Translations under genes and position numbers: made by a program | Notes under the pieces: model-generated | Told to the model about the DNA's origin: nothing | Database searches by the model: none | Seen by the model: only the letters and a program-made list of their open reading frames with translations | Shown here: in pieces, positions 1 through 8,503 of the stretch | Layout of the letters: each line of letters starts with the position of its first letter | Numbering within the stretch: the first letter of the stretch is position 1 | NCBI GenBank assembly: GCA_031275525.1 | Contig: JAISOP010000267.1 | Location: 1-13,582 of the forward strand | Length of the DNA stretch: 13,582 nt | Origin: Tannerella sp. | GTDB lineage: Bacteria; Bacteroidota; Bacteroidia; Bacteroidales; Tannerellaceae | Direction of reading: 5' to 3'

Positions 1-139
1 GCAACACGAGGGTCTGTTAAATCCGAAAAATAACTCAGGGGACTTTTCATATGCTTTTTGGGCGGAAAGATAGCTCGTTTATGCATAACTGAAAATAAAT
101 TTAGATGCGTCAGCCCTGCTTACGCGTGCCGTTTTTCTG

Positions 140-147
140 TAATTTTG
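140..147 (+). promoter_or_regulatory. Bacteroidota-type -7 promoter element for the first lipoprotein gene
   Basis: The word TAATTTTG matches the Bacteroidota -7 consensus TAnnTTTG at every fixed position. It lies 47 bases before the ATG at 195, leaving a leader of about 40 A-rich bases. No clear TTTG -33 box is seen about 19 bases upstream. The rest of 1-194 shows no gene that I can support. Confidence 0.5.
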
Positions 148-194
148 TCTCCGGAAAAAAGGAATATCAAGAATCAAGTGATATATAAAAATAA

Positions 195-1058
195 ATGAAA
201 CTAAGAGGAATACAACTATGTCTTTTTTGCGTGCTGGCGCTGACGGCTTGCGGCAAGAGGGAAGAAGCTCGCGAACAACTGCAACAAGCCCGAATGTTGT
301 ATGAAAACAAGCAGTTCGGTGCCGCCAAAAACACGATTGATACGCTTCGCATACGATATCCGCGTGAATTGGAGGTTTTGAAAGAGGCGCTTGTGTTGAT
401 GCGGCAGGTCGAACGCGGCGAAAGTGAACGCAACATGGCCTTCTGCGACAGTTTGATGCCTGTACGCATGGAGGAAGCCGAAAAACTGAAAAAGGGATTT
501 GTTTTCGAGAAGGATTCTATCTATGAAAAGATCGGAAACTATGTCTGGAAACAGCAGGTGATTGAGCGAAATGTAGAACGCAGTTACATTCGTTGCGGCG
601 TAAACGAGAAAGGGGAAATCTATCTCGCCAGTGTCTATTTCGGCAAACGGCCACTCAATCATACCGGCTTGAAATTGAGTTTGCCCAACGGTTCTTATGC
701 CGAAACGGTTTCCATTCCCTACGACGGGGGCATGAATTATCGCTTTAAGGACGAAGGCAATGTCACCGAAGTGGTTACCTACAAAGGCGAAAACGGCCTT
801 TCTGCCATGCATTTCGTTTACCTTGCCCCCGACAAGGCGCGTATCAAAGCCGAATACACCGGAGGGACCGCCTTTTCGCTTCCCCTCGGCGAAAATGACC
901 GAAAGGCCATCCGTGCCACCTATGATTTGGCCGTTGTGCTCAAGGATATTGAGTTCATGCGGCGGGAAAAAGAGAAGTCAATCAAAAAAATACTTTACAT
1001 CGACAGCAAACTGGCCGGTAACGAAGAAACGGAAGATACACCCTCTGCCGGACAGTAA
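195..1058 (+). CDS. Lipoprotein of unknown function, coiled-coil rich
   Basis: This 287-residue protein has a lipoprotein signal: a basic start (MKLR), a hydrophobic core and the lipobox LTAC with the lipidated cysteine at residue 19. It is therefore expected to be anchored to the periplasmic or outer membrane face. Residues about 20-115 are highly charged and helical, with an early stretch (about 24-60) resembling one TPR-like or coiled-coil hairpin. The middle (about 130-235) looks beta-rich, and residues 240-275 return to charged helix. I do not recognise a characterised family. The start at 195 is chosen because the signal peptide begins there and a -7 promoter word lies 47 bases upstream. 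It precedes glyS by 101 bases, and glyS appears to have its own promoter, so a shared operon is not required. Confidence 0.85.
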   Translation: MKLRGIQLCLFCVLALTACGKREEAREQLQQARMLYENKQFGAAKNTIDTLRIRYPRELEVLKEALVLMRQVERGESERNMAFCDSLMPVRMEEAEKLKKGFVFEKDSIYEKIGNYVWKQQVIERNVERSYIRCGVNEKGEIYLASVYFGKRPLNHTGLKLSLPNGSYAETVSIPYDGGMNYRFKDEGNVTEVVTYKGENGLSAMHFVYLAPDKARIKAEYTGGTAFSLPLGENDRKAIRATYDLAVVLKDIEFMRREKEKSIKKILYIDSKLAGNEETEDTPSAGQ

Positions 1059-1127
1059 GCCATGCGCCGGCATACCGGGGAAACTTTAATAAACTCTAAA
1101 ACATGCTGCGTCTCGCGAAAATTCCTT

Positions 1128-1134
1128 TACTTTG
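1128..1134 (+). promoter_or_regulatory. Bacteroidota-type -7 promoter element (TACTTTG) for glyS
   Basis: TACTTTG followed by CACCC resembles the TAnnTTTG(C) -7 element common in this phylum, lacking one T. It lies 26 bases before the ATG at 1160. It falls inside an upstream extension of the glyS reading frame that begins at 1103. Transcription from here would begin downstream of 1103, which argues for the 1160 start. No convincing -33 TTTG box is seen. Confidence 0.5.
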
Positions 1135-1159
1135 CACCCTTCAAAGAACAAAAAGTCTT

Positions 1160-2701
1160 ATGGCACAAGAAGATGTATTTAAAAAATTGATTTCTCACTG
1201 CAAAGAGTACGGATATGTTTTCCCCTCCTCCGAAATTTACGACGGGCTTGGCGCCGTGTATGATTATGGTCAAAACGGTGTAGAACTGAAAAATAACATC
1301 AAGAAATACTGGTGGGACAGCATGACGCTGTTACACGAAAACATCGTCGGTATCGACTCCGCGGTATTCATGCACCCTACCATCTGGAAGGCATCCGGAC
1401 ACGTGGACGCTTTTAACGACCCACTCATAGATAACAAGGACAGCAAGAAACGTTATCGCGCTGATGTGTTGATCGAAGACCATCTGGCCAAAATAGACGA
1501 AAAAATCAATAAGGAAATCGAGAAAGCCGCCAAACGGTTTGGGGAGGCGTTCGACGAATCCCAGTTCCGCTCGACGAATGTGCGTGTGCTTGAATACCAG
1601 GCAAAACGCGACGAAATACATAGCCGTTTTGCGAAAGCGCTCAACGATTCCGATTTCAAGGCGCTCCGCCAATTGATAATTGATAGCGAAATCGCCTGCC
1701 CCATCTCCGGTACGCGCAACTGGACGGATATTAGGCAATTCAACCTGATGTTTTCCACCGAAATGGGTTCGACGGCCGACGGTGCCATGAAAGTTTACCT
1801 GCGTCCCGAAACGGCACAGGGCATCTTCGTCAACTTCCTCAACGTTCAGAAAACCGGCCGGATGAAGATACCTTTCGGTATTGCGCAAATCGGGAAGGCT
1901 TTCCGCAACGAAATCGTTGCCCGCCAGTTTATTTTCCGTATGCGCGAATTTGAACAAATGGAAATGCAGTTCTTTGTCCGTCCCGGCGACGAGTTGGACT
2001 GGTTTGCCCGCTGGAAAGACTTCCGCATGAAATGGCACCGTAACCTTGGACTTGGCAATGCCAAATACCGTTTCCGCGACCACGACAAACTGGCACACTA
2101 TGCCAACGCTGCCACCGACATCGAATTTGAAATGCCCTTCGGCTTTAAGGAAGTGGAAGGCATACACAGCCGTACCGACTTCGACCTCAGCCAGCACGAA
2201 AAATATTCCGGAAAAAAGATTCAGTACTTCGACGCGGAATTGAACCGGAGCTATACGCCTTACGTCATTGAAACGTCCATAGGCCTCGATCGTATGTTCC
2301 TCAGCATCCTGGCCGGTACGTATTGCGAAGAAACGCTCGCCGACGGCGAGACGCGCGTTTTATTGAAGTTGCCGCCCGTCCTGGCGCCTGTCAAACTCGC
2401 CGTGTTGCCGCTCGTACGTAAAGACGGGCTACCCGAAAAAGCGCTGGAGATTCTTCACTTGCTGCGTTTTGACTTCCGTTGCCAATACGACGAAAAAGAC
2501 TCCATCGGCAAACGTTACCGCCGGCAGGACGCTATCGGCACGCCCTACTGCATCACCGTTGACCACGACACGCTGCTTGACCGTTGCGTCACCATCCGCC
2601 ATCGCGACACCATGTTGCAGGAGCGTGTACCCGTCAACCGGCTGCACGACCTCATCACCGAAAAAGTAAACATGCGGAATTTATTGTGCCAATTGCAATA
2701 A
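1160..2701 (+). CDS. glyS: Glycyl-tRNA synthetase (class II, dimeric single-chain type)
   Basis: Charges tRNA-Gly with glycine in the cytoplasm. The 513-residue product is a class II synthetase of the single-chain type, not the alpha/beta two-gene type. Visible motifs are RPETAQGIF near residue 215, the motif 2 region KAFRNEI near 246-252 and the motif 3 core GLDRMF near 375. The C-terminal third (from about 408, APVKLAVLPL onward) is the anticodon-binding domain and contains the conserved stretch DEKDSIGKRYRRQDAIGTPY. The frame is open upstream to an ATG at 1103. I choose 1160 because MAQEDVFKK is the usual family start in Bacteroidales and because the promoter word at 1128 lies between the two ATGs. 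No Shine-Dalgarno sequence is present, as is usual in this phylum. The FKBP-type gene follows within 70-100 bases. Confidence 0.96.
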   Translation: MAQEDVFKKLISHCKEYGYVFPSSEIYDGLGAVYDYGQNGVELKNNIKKYWWDSMTLLHENIVGIDSAVFMHPTIWKASGHVDAFNDPLIDNKDSKKRYRADVLIEDHLAKIDEKINKEIEKAAKRFGEAFDESQFRSTNVRVLEYQAKRDEIHSRFAKALNDSDFKALRQLIIDSEIACPISGTRNWTDIRQFNLMFSTEMGSTADGAMKVYLRPETAQGIFVNFLNVQKTGRMKIPFGIAQIGKAFRNEIVARQFIFRMREFEQMEMQFFVRPGDELDWFARWKDFRMKWHRNLGLGNAKYRFRDHDKLAHYANAATDIEFEMPFGFKEVEGIHSRTDFDLSQHEKYSGKKIQYFDAELNRSYTPYVIETSIGLDRMFLSILAGTYCEETLADGETRVLLKLPPVLAPVKLAVLPLVRKDGLPEKALEILHLLRFDFRCQYDEKDSIGKRYRRQDAIGTPYCITVDHDTLLDRCVTIRHRDTMLQERVPVNRLHDLITEKVNMRNLLCQLQ

Positions 2702-2768
2702 ACCGCCGGAGCAAAGAATGCAATTTGCAAGGAACAAAACCGGAACGATCACGAAACAAGCGAACAGA

Positions 2769-3386
2769 ATGAAAACTTTATCAACACTAACAACCTCCAT
2801 GTACGGCAAAGGAGTAAAAATTTGGAGTTTTGCAGGGATATTGCTGGCCGCACTGCTTGTAACCTCCTGCAAAGAGGAAGACAACACCGCGGAAGAGGCA
2901 TGGAAATTAGCCAATGAGCAGGCTTTCAAATCCATTGCAGCTAATCCCGACTATGTAGAACTTCCGTCGCTCGGTAACAACGGGAGTATTTACTATAAGA
3001 TACTTAAAAAAGGCGAAGGCGTCAAGCCGGTTTATTACACCAGCCGTGTGCAGATATATTACAAAGCCTGGCATGTCGCCGCCGATCCGGCCAAGAACAT
3101 CTCCTCGGGGACGGTAGCCGCACAGCAACTCTTCGACGACGGCAGTCCGCTGACAATCGCGGTCAACAGTACCGGACTGATGGAAGGATGGCGACTGGCC
3201 CTGCAATATATGGTTGAAGGTGACAAATGGGAAATTTGGGTCCCTTATGCACTTTGTTATTATCAACCCGGTTACACCAGCGGCACGGCGATTCCCTCAT
3301 TTATTGAGTTATCATCGTTTCCGATCTATTCGACCATGGCCTACGAAATTGAGGTGGTGAGAGTGGCAGGGATTGACGAATTTTAA
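2769..3386 (+). CDS. FKBP-type peptidyl-prolyl cis-trans isomerase lipoprotein
   Basis: A 205-residue exported protein predicted to assist protein folding in the periplasm or at the cell surface. The signal region ends in the lipobox VTSC (Cys34 from this start). The domain from about residue 75 to 203 follows the FKBP plan: YYKAW strand, LFDDGSP (FD pair), LMEGWRLAL with the conserved Trp, a WEIWVPYALCYY segment in place of the usual IP..LaYG, and a final PIYSTMAYEIEV strand. Several pocket residues differ from FKBP12, and about eight extra residues precede PIYST, so activity is uncertain. The start is ambiguous: ATGs at 2718, 2769 and 2799 are in frame, and 2799 would give the most compact signal peptide. 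It follows glyS closely and is probably cotranscribed. The terminator at 3451 ends the unit. Confidence 0.82.
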   Translation: MKTLSTLTTSMYGKGVKIWSFAGILLAALLVTSCKEEDNTAEEAWKLANEQAFKSIAANPDYVELPSLGNNGSIYYKILKKGEGVKPVYYTSRVQIYYKAWHVAADPAKNISSGTVAAQQLFDDGSPLTIAVNSTGLMEGWRLALQYMVEGDKWEIWVPYALCYYQPGYTSGTAIPSFIELSSFPIYSTMAYEIEVVRVAGIDEF

Positions 3387-3450
3387 TCCTTCCAAGAACG
3401 GTGCACGGTACAAGGCAAGGCCGGCAGTAGCCACAGTGTCAAAACCGGAA

Positions 3451-3480
3451 CGAACCGTAAATAGCGGATCGTTTTTTTTT
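3451..3480 (+). terminator. Intrinsic terminator after the FKBP-type gene
   Basis: The segment 3451-3471 folds as CGA-A-CCG, a 7-base loop (TAAATAG), then CGG-A-TCG: two 3-bp stems separated by an A/A mismatch. It is followed directly by nine T residues (3472-3480). It lies 64 bases past the stop codon of the FKBP-type gene. Confidence 0.6.
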
Positions 3481-3514
3481 ATGCGTTTTTCACGATCTTG
3501 CTGTTTTCGACGGT

Positions 3515-3522
3515 GAACTTTG
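3515..3522 (+). promoter_or_regulatory. Promoter-like -7 element (GAACTTTG) in the gap before the M23 gene
   Basis: GAACTTTG differs from TAnnTTTG by one base and is followed by CACCC, the same TTTGCACCC string seen at the glyS promoter. A weak CTTG lies upstream at 3497-3500, closer than the usual -33 spacing. Placement just after a terminator suggests a new transcription unit. Confidence 0.4.
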
Positions 3523-3528
3523 CACCCT

Positions 3529-3719
3529 TTTCATAGTTTTTCCCGGACAAAAAGCGGCAGTTATTCGCTACTATTTTCTGCCTCTTATAGCAAATAATCA
3601 CATAATGAAAAATATGTCACAAAACATGTTTTCGTTTAATCTGCTATTTTGAAGCGGATTATATATCAGTATAAGCGCAGCGTAAAAAACAAGAAAACGG
3701 TTTTTCTGCCGTTTTTTTT
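3529..3719 (+). ncRNA. Candidate small RNA or attenuated leader
   Basis: The stretch is bounded by a promoter-like word (3515-3522) and a good intrinsic terminator (3694-3719) and has no supportable coding frame. It contains a stem of about ten base pairs, 3607-3617 with 3624-3633 (one bulge and one G-U pair, 6-base loop), enclosed by ATAATC (3594-3599) pairing with GATTAT (3657-3662). I do not recognise an Rfam family. It could be an independent small RNA or a leader of the M23 gene that terminates early. The start is only approximate. Confidence 0.3.
3694..3719 (+). terminator. Intrinsic terminator upstream of the M23 peptidase gene
   Basis: AAAACGG (3694-3700), an 8-base loop, then CCGTTTT (3709-3715) continuing into a run of T to 3719. 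It is a compact 7-bp stem with a U tract. It sits 103 bases before the M23 start and is separated from the FKBP-type gene by another terminator, so it must end some other transcript. Confidence 0.6.
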
Positions 3720-3821
3720 GGCTGGTAAACTGAAAATGTTGATATTTGATGGATTTTTGAAAGTAGAACTATAAAGTTTAGACGTTTTATAGGGATAAAC
3801 TTGAAAACAAAAAGACGAAAT

Positions 3822-5330
3822 ATGAAAGTAAGAATATGGTCTATTCTATGCGGTGTTACATGGATGGTATTGGGGATGCAGGGTAAAGAGCCTTTGAAAA
3901 GAAAGGAAATCGCACCGGCGGCCAATTCCCTACAAAGTCAGATGGACCGTCAGGTATCCGAACTAATGGCTGAGCGGATAGATATTAAGAAAGAGCGGTT
4001 TGGCGCGGAATTGGCGACCATGGATTACCTCTCGCGCGAGGAGTTGCTGGAGGCGGAAGCGCTCCGGTTTCCGGCCGACGAATTGTACGGCTCGTGGGAT
4101 ACCAGTTGGGTGAATCCGTTTCGCAGCAGGGAGATTGCTCTTCCGGACTCCTTTAAGATAGATTGTTCCACTTTTGTTCTTCCGGTCACAAGCGAACTGA
4201 AGGTGACGTCCAAATATGGCCCTCGCCGCCGCCGGATGCACCGTGGAATTGATCTGAAAGTACAGGTGGGCGACACGGTTTGCGCCGCATTCAGCGGGAA
4301 AGTACGAATCAAAAGTTATGAACGTCGTGGTTACGGGAATTATCTGGTCATTCGCCATCCGAATGGCTTGGAAACCGTTTACGGCCACCTGTCCAAATAC
4401 CTGGTATCCGAAAACGACATCGTCAAAGCGGGTCAGCCGATTGCGCTGGGCGGAAATACAGGCCGTTCCACCGGTTCCCACCTGCATTTCGAAACCCGTT
4501 TTCTGGGTCAGGCGATCGATCCGAGCCATCTGATTGACTTCAAAAGCGGAACGCCTCATAATGATAGTTATGTGTTCCGGAAAGGCCATGCCCAAAGCGG
4601 TAATGTCTATACCTCTACCTCCGAACGGATTGTCTATCACCGCGTCAAACAGGGTGAGACGTTAAGCAAAATCGCATTAATGTACCGTACGAGCGTAATG
4701 GAATTGTGCCGTTTGAACGGTATTTCGAGTACCTCCAAACTACGTATCGGCCAGTCGATTCGTTGTGGAACAGCCGCAGCCAAAACGACTGGGAAGGAAC
4801 AGAAAGCCGGAGAGTCCGTTGTTCCCGCAAAAACCGAGGCGAAAAAAGCGCCGGAACAACCGGCCGCTTTATATCATAAGGTACAGGAAAAGGAAACGCT
4901 CAATTCCATTGCCCGCCAATACGGAACCACGGTTGAGGCATTGTGCCGCCTGAATGGTATCCTTTCTACGGAAGCCTTGCGTGTCGGTCAGGAAATCTGT
5001 TACAGGGCAGTTAAACCGGCTAAAAAACAAGCCTCCGATACGGAAACAAATGAAGTGGACGAACAATCATTAGTTGCCGTGCCGGCTGGCCAACCCTCGG
5101 AATCCCAATTGACAACCGTCAATTCTGTTCCTGAAACGGAAACCCGGGAGGCTCCGTCCGGCACTCCGCCGGCGGAGAACAGCGTCACGGTGTACTATCG
5201 GGTACAAAAGGGCGACACGCTGGGTTCCATTGCCAAGAGACACGGCGTAAGTGTTGACCGGTTGTGCAAAATGAACAATATCACCAAAACAGTGGTATTG
5301 CAAATCGGGCGTTCGCTACGCTGTTCCTGA
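3822..5330 (+). CDS. Secreted M23 (LytM-type) metallopeptidase with three LysM repeats
   Basis: Predicted to cut or bind peptidoglycan in the periplasm. The 502-residue product begins with a hydrophobic signal segment (MKVRIWSILCGVTWMVLG). The M23 domain covers about 115-245. The zinc and catalytic residues are intact: H140 and D144 in MHRGIDLK, H189 in VYGHLSK and H220/H222 in GSHLHFE. Three LysM peptidoglycan-binding repeats follow at about 271-315, 351-394 and 458-501, each with a Y..V..(G/K)(E/D)TL..IA core. They are joined by Lys/Ala/Glu/Thr/Pro-rich linkers. The frame is open upstream to a TTG at 3801, but 3822 is the first ATG and puts the signal peptide at the N terminus. A weak promoter word (TAAACTTG, 3796-3803) is very close to this start. 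It lies 55 bases before the DUF1599 gene; a weak stem spanning 5328-5357 ends in TTTT and may partly terminate between them. Confidence 0.92.
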   Translation: MKVRIWSILCGVTWMVLGMQGKEPLKRKEIAPAANSLQSQMDRQVSELMAERIDIKKERFGAELATMDYLSREELLEAEALRFPADELYGSWDTSWVNPFRSREIALPDSFKIDCSTFVLPVTSELKVTSKYGPRRRRMHRGIDLKVQVGDTVCAAFSGKVRIKSYERRGYGNYLVIRHPNGLETVYGHLSKYLVSENDIVKAGQPIALGGNTGRSTGSHLHFETRFLGQAIDPSHLIDFKSGTPHNDSYVFRKGHAQSGNVYTSTSERIVYHRVKQGETLSKIALMYRTSVMELCRLNGISSTSKLRIGQSIRCGTAAAKTTGKEQKAGESVVPAKTEAKKAPEQPAALYHKVQEKETLNSIARQYGTTVEALCRLNGILSTEALRVGQEICYRAVKPAKKQASDTETNEVDEQSLVAVPAGQPSESQLTTVNSVPETETREAPSGTPPAENSVTVYYRVQKGDTLGSIAKRHGVSVDRLCKMNNITKTVVLQIGRSLRCS

Positions 5331-5385
5331 TGATATAATAAGTGGTATTCGGCATCATTTTGAATCCTTGATTCTTTGAATAATT

Positions 5386-5931
5386 ATGGATACAGGGCAG
5401 CAATTTGAACAGGTTATTCACCGGTGCCGGGAAATTTTCCGGAAGAAATTAGGCGACTACGGTGCTTCATGGCGTATCATGCGGCCGTCTTCCATTACCG
5501 ACCAGCTTTTTATCAAAGCCAATCGCATCCGTAGCCTTGAAATGAAAAAGGAAAGCCGAATTGGAGAAGGTATCCAGTCGGAATTTGCGGCGATTGTTAA
5601 TTATGGCGTGATTGGGCTGATTCAATTGGCATTGGGGCCGTGCACGGACGCGCCAAATATGCCCGTTGACGAAGCGTTAGCTTTGTATGACAAGTATATC
5701 ACGCAAACCAAAGAACTGATGTTTGCCAAAAACCATGACTACGACGAAGCCTGGCGAAACATGCGTATCAGTTCGTACACAGACTTGATTCTTACCAAAA
5801 TACACCGGGTCAAGCAGATTGAAAATCATGAAGGGCACACGCTTGTTTCCGAAGGCGTTGATGCCAATTACATGGACATGATTAACTACGCCCTGTTTGG
5901 CCTGATTAAACATGAATTCGGCGAAGAGTGA
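5386..5931 (+). CDS. DUF1599 family protein made of two tandem copies of one domain
   Basis: A 181-residue soluble protein of unknown function with no signal peptide. Its two halves align: residues 23-52 (GDYGASWRIMRPSS...) match 117-146 (HDYDEAWRNMRISS...), and residues 61-84 (EGI...VNYGVIGLI...LG) match 156-179 (EGV...INYALFGLI...FG). Invariant between copies are K..DY..xWR.MR.SS.TD, a later K..R, EG and NY...GLI. The pattern suggests a small helical domain with a conserved acidic/aromatic site. It is the first gene of a tight run, and its TGA overlaps the next ATG by one base (TGATG), which implies translational coupling. Its steady company of tpiA and folE suggests a housekeeping role, but the sequence does not show which. 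Confidence 0.88.
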   Translation: MDTGQQFEQVIHRCREIFRKKLGDYGASWRIMRPSSITDQLFIKANRIRSLEMKKESRIGEGIQSEFAAIVNYGVIGLIQLALGPCTDAPNMPVDEALALYDKYITQTKELMFAKNHDYDEAWRNMRISSYTDLILTKIHRVKQIENHEGHTLVSEGVDANYMDMINYALFGLIKHEFGEE

Positions 5932-7253
5932 TGAAAAAGGAGCTAATCATTAAAATAACGGCGGAATTTTCACGGGCGTTGGTCGGTGCCGTTTTCGTTT
6001 TTTCCGGCCTCGTGAAAGCTATCGATCCGATAGGCAACGCCATTAAAATCAAGGAATACCTTTCCACTTTCGAACTGGATTATTTCCTATGGACAGACAA
6101 TATCCTCTCCTTCGGCCAGGCCGCGCTTGAATTTACGCTGGGTTTTTGCCTCTTGATGGGTGTTTACCGGAAATTAATCACCTTCTGTACCCTGTTGGTC
6201 TTGTGTTTCATGACGCCGCTGACGCTTTACCTGGCCCTTTTCAATCCGGTGTCCGACTGCGGATGTTTCGGCGATGCGCTAATCATCACTAACTGGCAGA
6301 CGTTTTATAAAAATATTGTCCTGTTGGCCTGTTCGATATTCCTTTACATCTACTGCCGGCGCCTGACTCCGTTTTACACCTACAAAGCCTACTGGTTTAT
6401 CCTTCCGTTTTCGTTCTTTTTCTGCATCGCCTTTTGCATCCAGAACTATGACCATTTACCCATCCTTGATTTCCGCCCCTACAAAGTGGGCAACAACATT
6501 TTCAAGTTGATGGAAATCCCTGAAAATGCGCCGCAGGCTGAATATCATTTCATTTATGAAAAAAACGGTGTCAAGAAGGCATTTGCGCTGGAAGACGTAC
6601 CGGCGGGTGATTCCACTTGGACGTATATCGACAGCAAACAAATCAGGAAGGGCTTTATTCCGCTCATCAATTCATTTGAGCTATATAATGAAGAAGGAGA
6701 GAGTATCGGTATGCAGATACTCAGCCGTCCCGATCCGCTCTTTTTACTGGTGGCTCCCGCACTGGACCAGGCCAGTGACGGGCATATCGAGGAGATTAAC
6801 CAGGTGTACGAATATGCCCGCGAAAAGCGCTACCTCTTTTATTGCGTCACGGCTTCGTCCCCGGAGGGAATCGAGGAATGGCAAAAAAATACGGGCGCCG
6901 ATTACCCGTTCCTGACAGCCGACGACGTGGTACTGAAAACCATGATTCGTTCCAGTCCCGGTCTGATACTGATAAAGGAAGGAACCATCCTGGCCAAATG
7001 GCATCACAACGACATTCCGGACGAAAACACGCTGGCGGCAACACTGGCCGCTTATTTAGGCGAAACGCTTTTGCCGGAAAGTGATACCGGAGAAACGGAG
7101 GCGCCGCCGGCGAAACAAAATAACCCGGAAGCAGAGCGCTGGTTACGGATTATCTCAGGTTTTGCACTACCTTTGCTGCTGATTTGGGTTTATGATTTTT
7201 TGTGGAATCGTAGAACCTGCAAGAAAAAAACAGGTTTACAAACTACTAAATAA
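5931..7253 (+). CDS. DoxX/MauE-like integral membrane protein with a thioredoxin-like C-terminal domain
   Basis: A 440-residue inner-membrane protein. Hydrophobic segments lie at about 13-30, 57-77, 81-104, 122-142, 152-171 and 407-425. The loop motif DCGCFGD (109-115) is typical of the DoxX/MauE-like families of Bacteroidota and carries two close cysteines (110 and 112) that could take part in redox chemistry. Residues about 185-395 form a soluble domain. Its later part (DPLFLLVAP, then YLFYCVTAS, then the strand [18 protein letters not shown]) resembles a thioredoxin fold without a CxxC motif. The start is the ATG at 5931, overlapping the upstream TGA; an in-frame GTG at 5928 is the alternative. 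A gap of 8 bases separates it from tpiA. Function is not established; a role in envelope thiol/disulfide or quinone-linked redox is inference from the family. Confidence 0.85.
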   Translation: MKKELIIKITAEFSRALVGAVFVFSGLVKAIDPIGNAIKIKEYLSTFELDYFLWTDNILSFGQAALEFTLGFCLLMGVYRKLITFCTLLVLCFMTPLTLYLALFNPVSDCGCFGDALIITNWQTFYKNIVLLACSIFLYIYCRRLTPFYTYKAYWFILPFSFFFCIAFCIQNYDHLPILDFRPYKVGNNIFKLMEIPENAPQAEYHFIYEKNGVKKAFALEDVPAGDSTWTYIDSKQIRKGFIPLINSFELYNEEGESIGMQILSRPDPLFLLVAPALDQASDGHIEEINQVYEYAREKRYLFYCVTASSPEGIEEWQKNTGADYPFLTADDVVLKTMIRSSPGLILIKEGTILAKWHHNDIPDENTLAATLAAYLGETLLPESDTGETEAPPAKQNNPEAERWLRIISGFALPLLLIWVYDFLWNRRTCKKKTGLQTTK

Positions 7254-7261
7254 GAATAACA

Positions 7262-8017
7262 ATGAGAAAAAACATTGTGGCGGGGAACTGGAAAATGAAC
7301 ACGACCCTGCCGGAAGGATTGGCCTTGGCCAAAGGCTTGAATGAGGCGTTGAGAGAGAGGACGCCAAATTGCGACGTAATCATTGGAGTACCTTTTACGC
7401 ACCTGGCAAGCATTGTTGCGGCGATTGACACTCGGAAAATCGGCGTAGCTGCCGAAAATGCCGCCGACCGGGCGACCGGCGCTTTCACGGGCGAAGTCTC
7501 TGCGGAAATGATTGCTTCCACGGGAGCAACCTACGTGATCTTGGGACACTCCGAAAGACGGATGTATTATCACGAGACGCCGGCCATCCTGAAAACCAAA
7601 GTGGAATTAGCGCTGGCCAACCAACTGACTCCGATATTCTGTATCGGCGAAGTGCTGGCGGAACGCGAGGCTGAGAAACATTTCGAAGTCGTGGATGCAC
7701 AAATAGAGAAATCTCTCTTTGATTTACCGGCTGAAGATTTTCGTAAATTAGTGCTGGCATACGAGCCGGTCTGGGCTATCGGAACCGGAAAGACGGCCAC
7801 GGCAGCACAGGCGCAGGAAATACACGCGCATATCCGTCAAACCCTCGCGGCAAAATACGGCAGGGAAATCGCGGAGAACACCTCCATCCTTTACGGCGGA
7901 AGTTGCAATGCCGGCAATGCGAAAGAGTTGTTTTCCAACCCGGATGTGGACGGCGGGTTGATTGGCGGCGCTTCGCTCAGCGTAGAAAAGTTCCTGCCGA
8001 TTGTAGAAGCTTTTTAA
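7262..8017 (+). CDS. tpiA: Triosephosphate isomerase
   Basis: Interconverts dihydroxyacetone phosphate and glyceraldehyde 3-phosphate in glycolysis and gluconeogenesis, in the cytoplasm as a dimer. The 251 residues match the usual family length. Visible catalytic elements are N9 and K11 in AGNWKMN, H96 in ILGHSERR, E168 in [11 protein letters not shown] and the phosphate-binding strands YGGSCN and GGLIGGASL near the C terminus. The dimer-loop word is AEN instead of the commoner AQN, a variant I believe is usual in Bacteroidales. Lies 8 bases after the DoxX-like gene and 6 before the SPOR gene, clearly in one operon. Confidence 0.97.
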   Translation: MRKNIVAGNWKMNTTLPEGLALAKGLNEALRERTPNCDVIIGVPFTHLASIVAAIDTRKIGVAAENAADRATGAFTGEVSAEMIASTGATYVILGHSERRMYYHETPAILKTKVELALANQLTPIFCIGEVLAEREAEKHFEVVDAQIEKSLFDLPAEDFRKLVLAYEPVWAIGTGKTATAAQAQEIHAHIRQTLAAKYGREIAENTSILYGGSCNAGNAKELFSNPDVDGGLIGGASLSVEKFLPIVEAF

Positions 8018-8023
8018 CGTACA

Positions 8024-8503
8024 ATGAAATTGCAGCATTTTCTTTTGCTGTTTCTGTTCCTTTGTCAGGGTAGCGAATTGTGGGCACAAACCTCCATCTT
8101 CGACGCCCTGACAAAACCGGAACGGGGAAAGGGAACGGTCACGATTTTCCAGTCGCAGGCCATCCGGACGTTGATGGAATCAAACGGCAGTAACGTGAAA
8201 ATAGAAACGGACGGAAACAGAAGCTATGTGACTGTACCGGGTTATACCATTCAGGTATTTACGGGCAACAATCAGCGCAGGTCTAAGGACGAAGCCTTCT
8301 CCAAAAAAAGCCAGATTGACCAAATATACAGCGACGCATCGACCTATGTGGACTACACAGCCCCTTTCTGGCGGTTGCGCGTAGGCGATTTCACGACTTA
8401 TGAGGAAGCGCTGTGCATGATGTACAAACTGACCGGTTCTTTCCCTTCTTTCAGGAAAGAGATGAAAATAGTCAAGGAAAACGTCCGGATTTTCTTGAAT
8501 TGA
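8024..8503 (+). CDS. Secreted SPOR-domain protein
   Basis: A 159-residue exported protein. A signal peptide ([21 protein letters not shown]) is probably cut near residue 21. Residues about 72-150 form a SPOR domain: [11 protein letters not shown], a helix with Arg/Lys/Ser, then [20 protein letters not shown] domains bind peptidoglycan lacking stem peptides and often mark division sites. No catalytic domain is present, so it is probably an envelope-binding accessory protein. It sits between tpiA (6 bases) and folE (14 bases) and so shares their transcript. Confidence 0.9.
   Translation: MKLQHFLLLFLFLCQGSELWAQTSIFDALTKPERGKGTVTIFQSQAIRTLMESNGSNVKIETDGNRSYVTVPGYTIQVFTGNNQRRSKDEAFSKKSQIDQIYSDASTYVDYTAPFWRLRVGDFTTYEEALCMMYKLTGSFPSFRKEMKIVKENVRIFLN

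Noticed and set aside
1103..1159. Upstream extension of glyS from an ATG at 1103
   Set aside because: The added 19 residues do not fit the family start, and a promoter-like word at 1128 lies within them.
1331..2197. Long minus-strand frame (288 residues) inside glyS
   Set aside because: It is antisense to an unmistakable glycyl-tRNA synthetase and shows no family features.
3963..4640. Minus-strand frame (225 residues) inside the M23 peptidase gene
   Set aside because: Antisense to intact M23 catalytic motifs; no signal, domain or promoter supports it.
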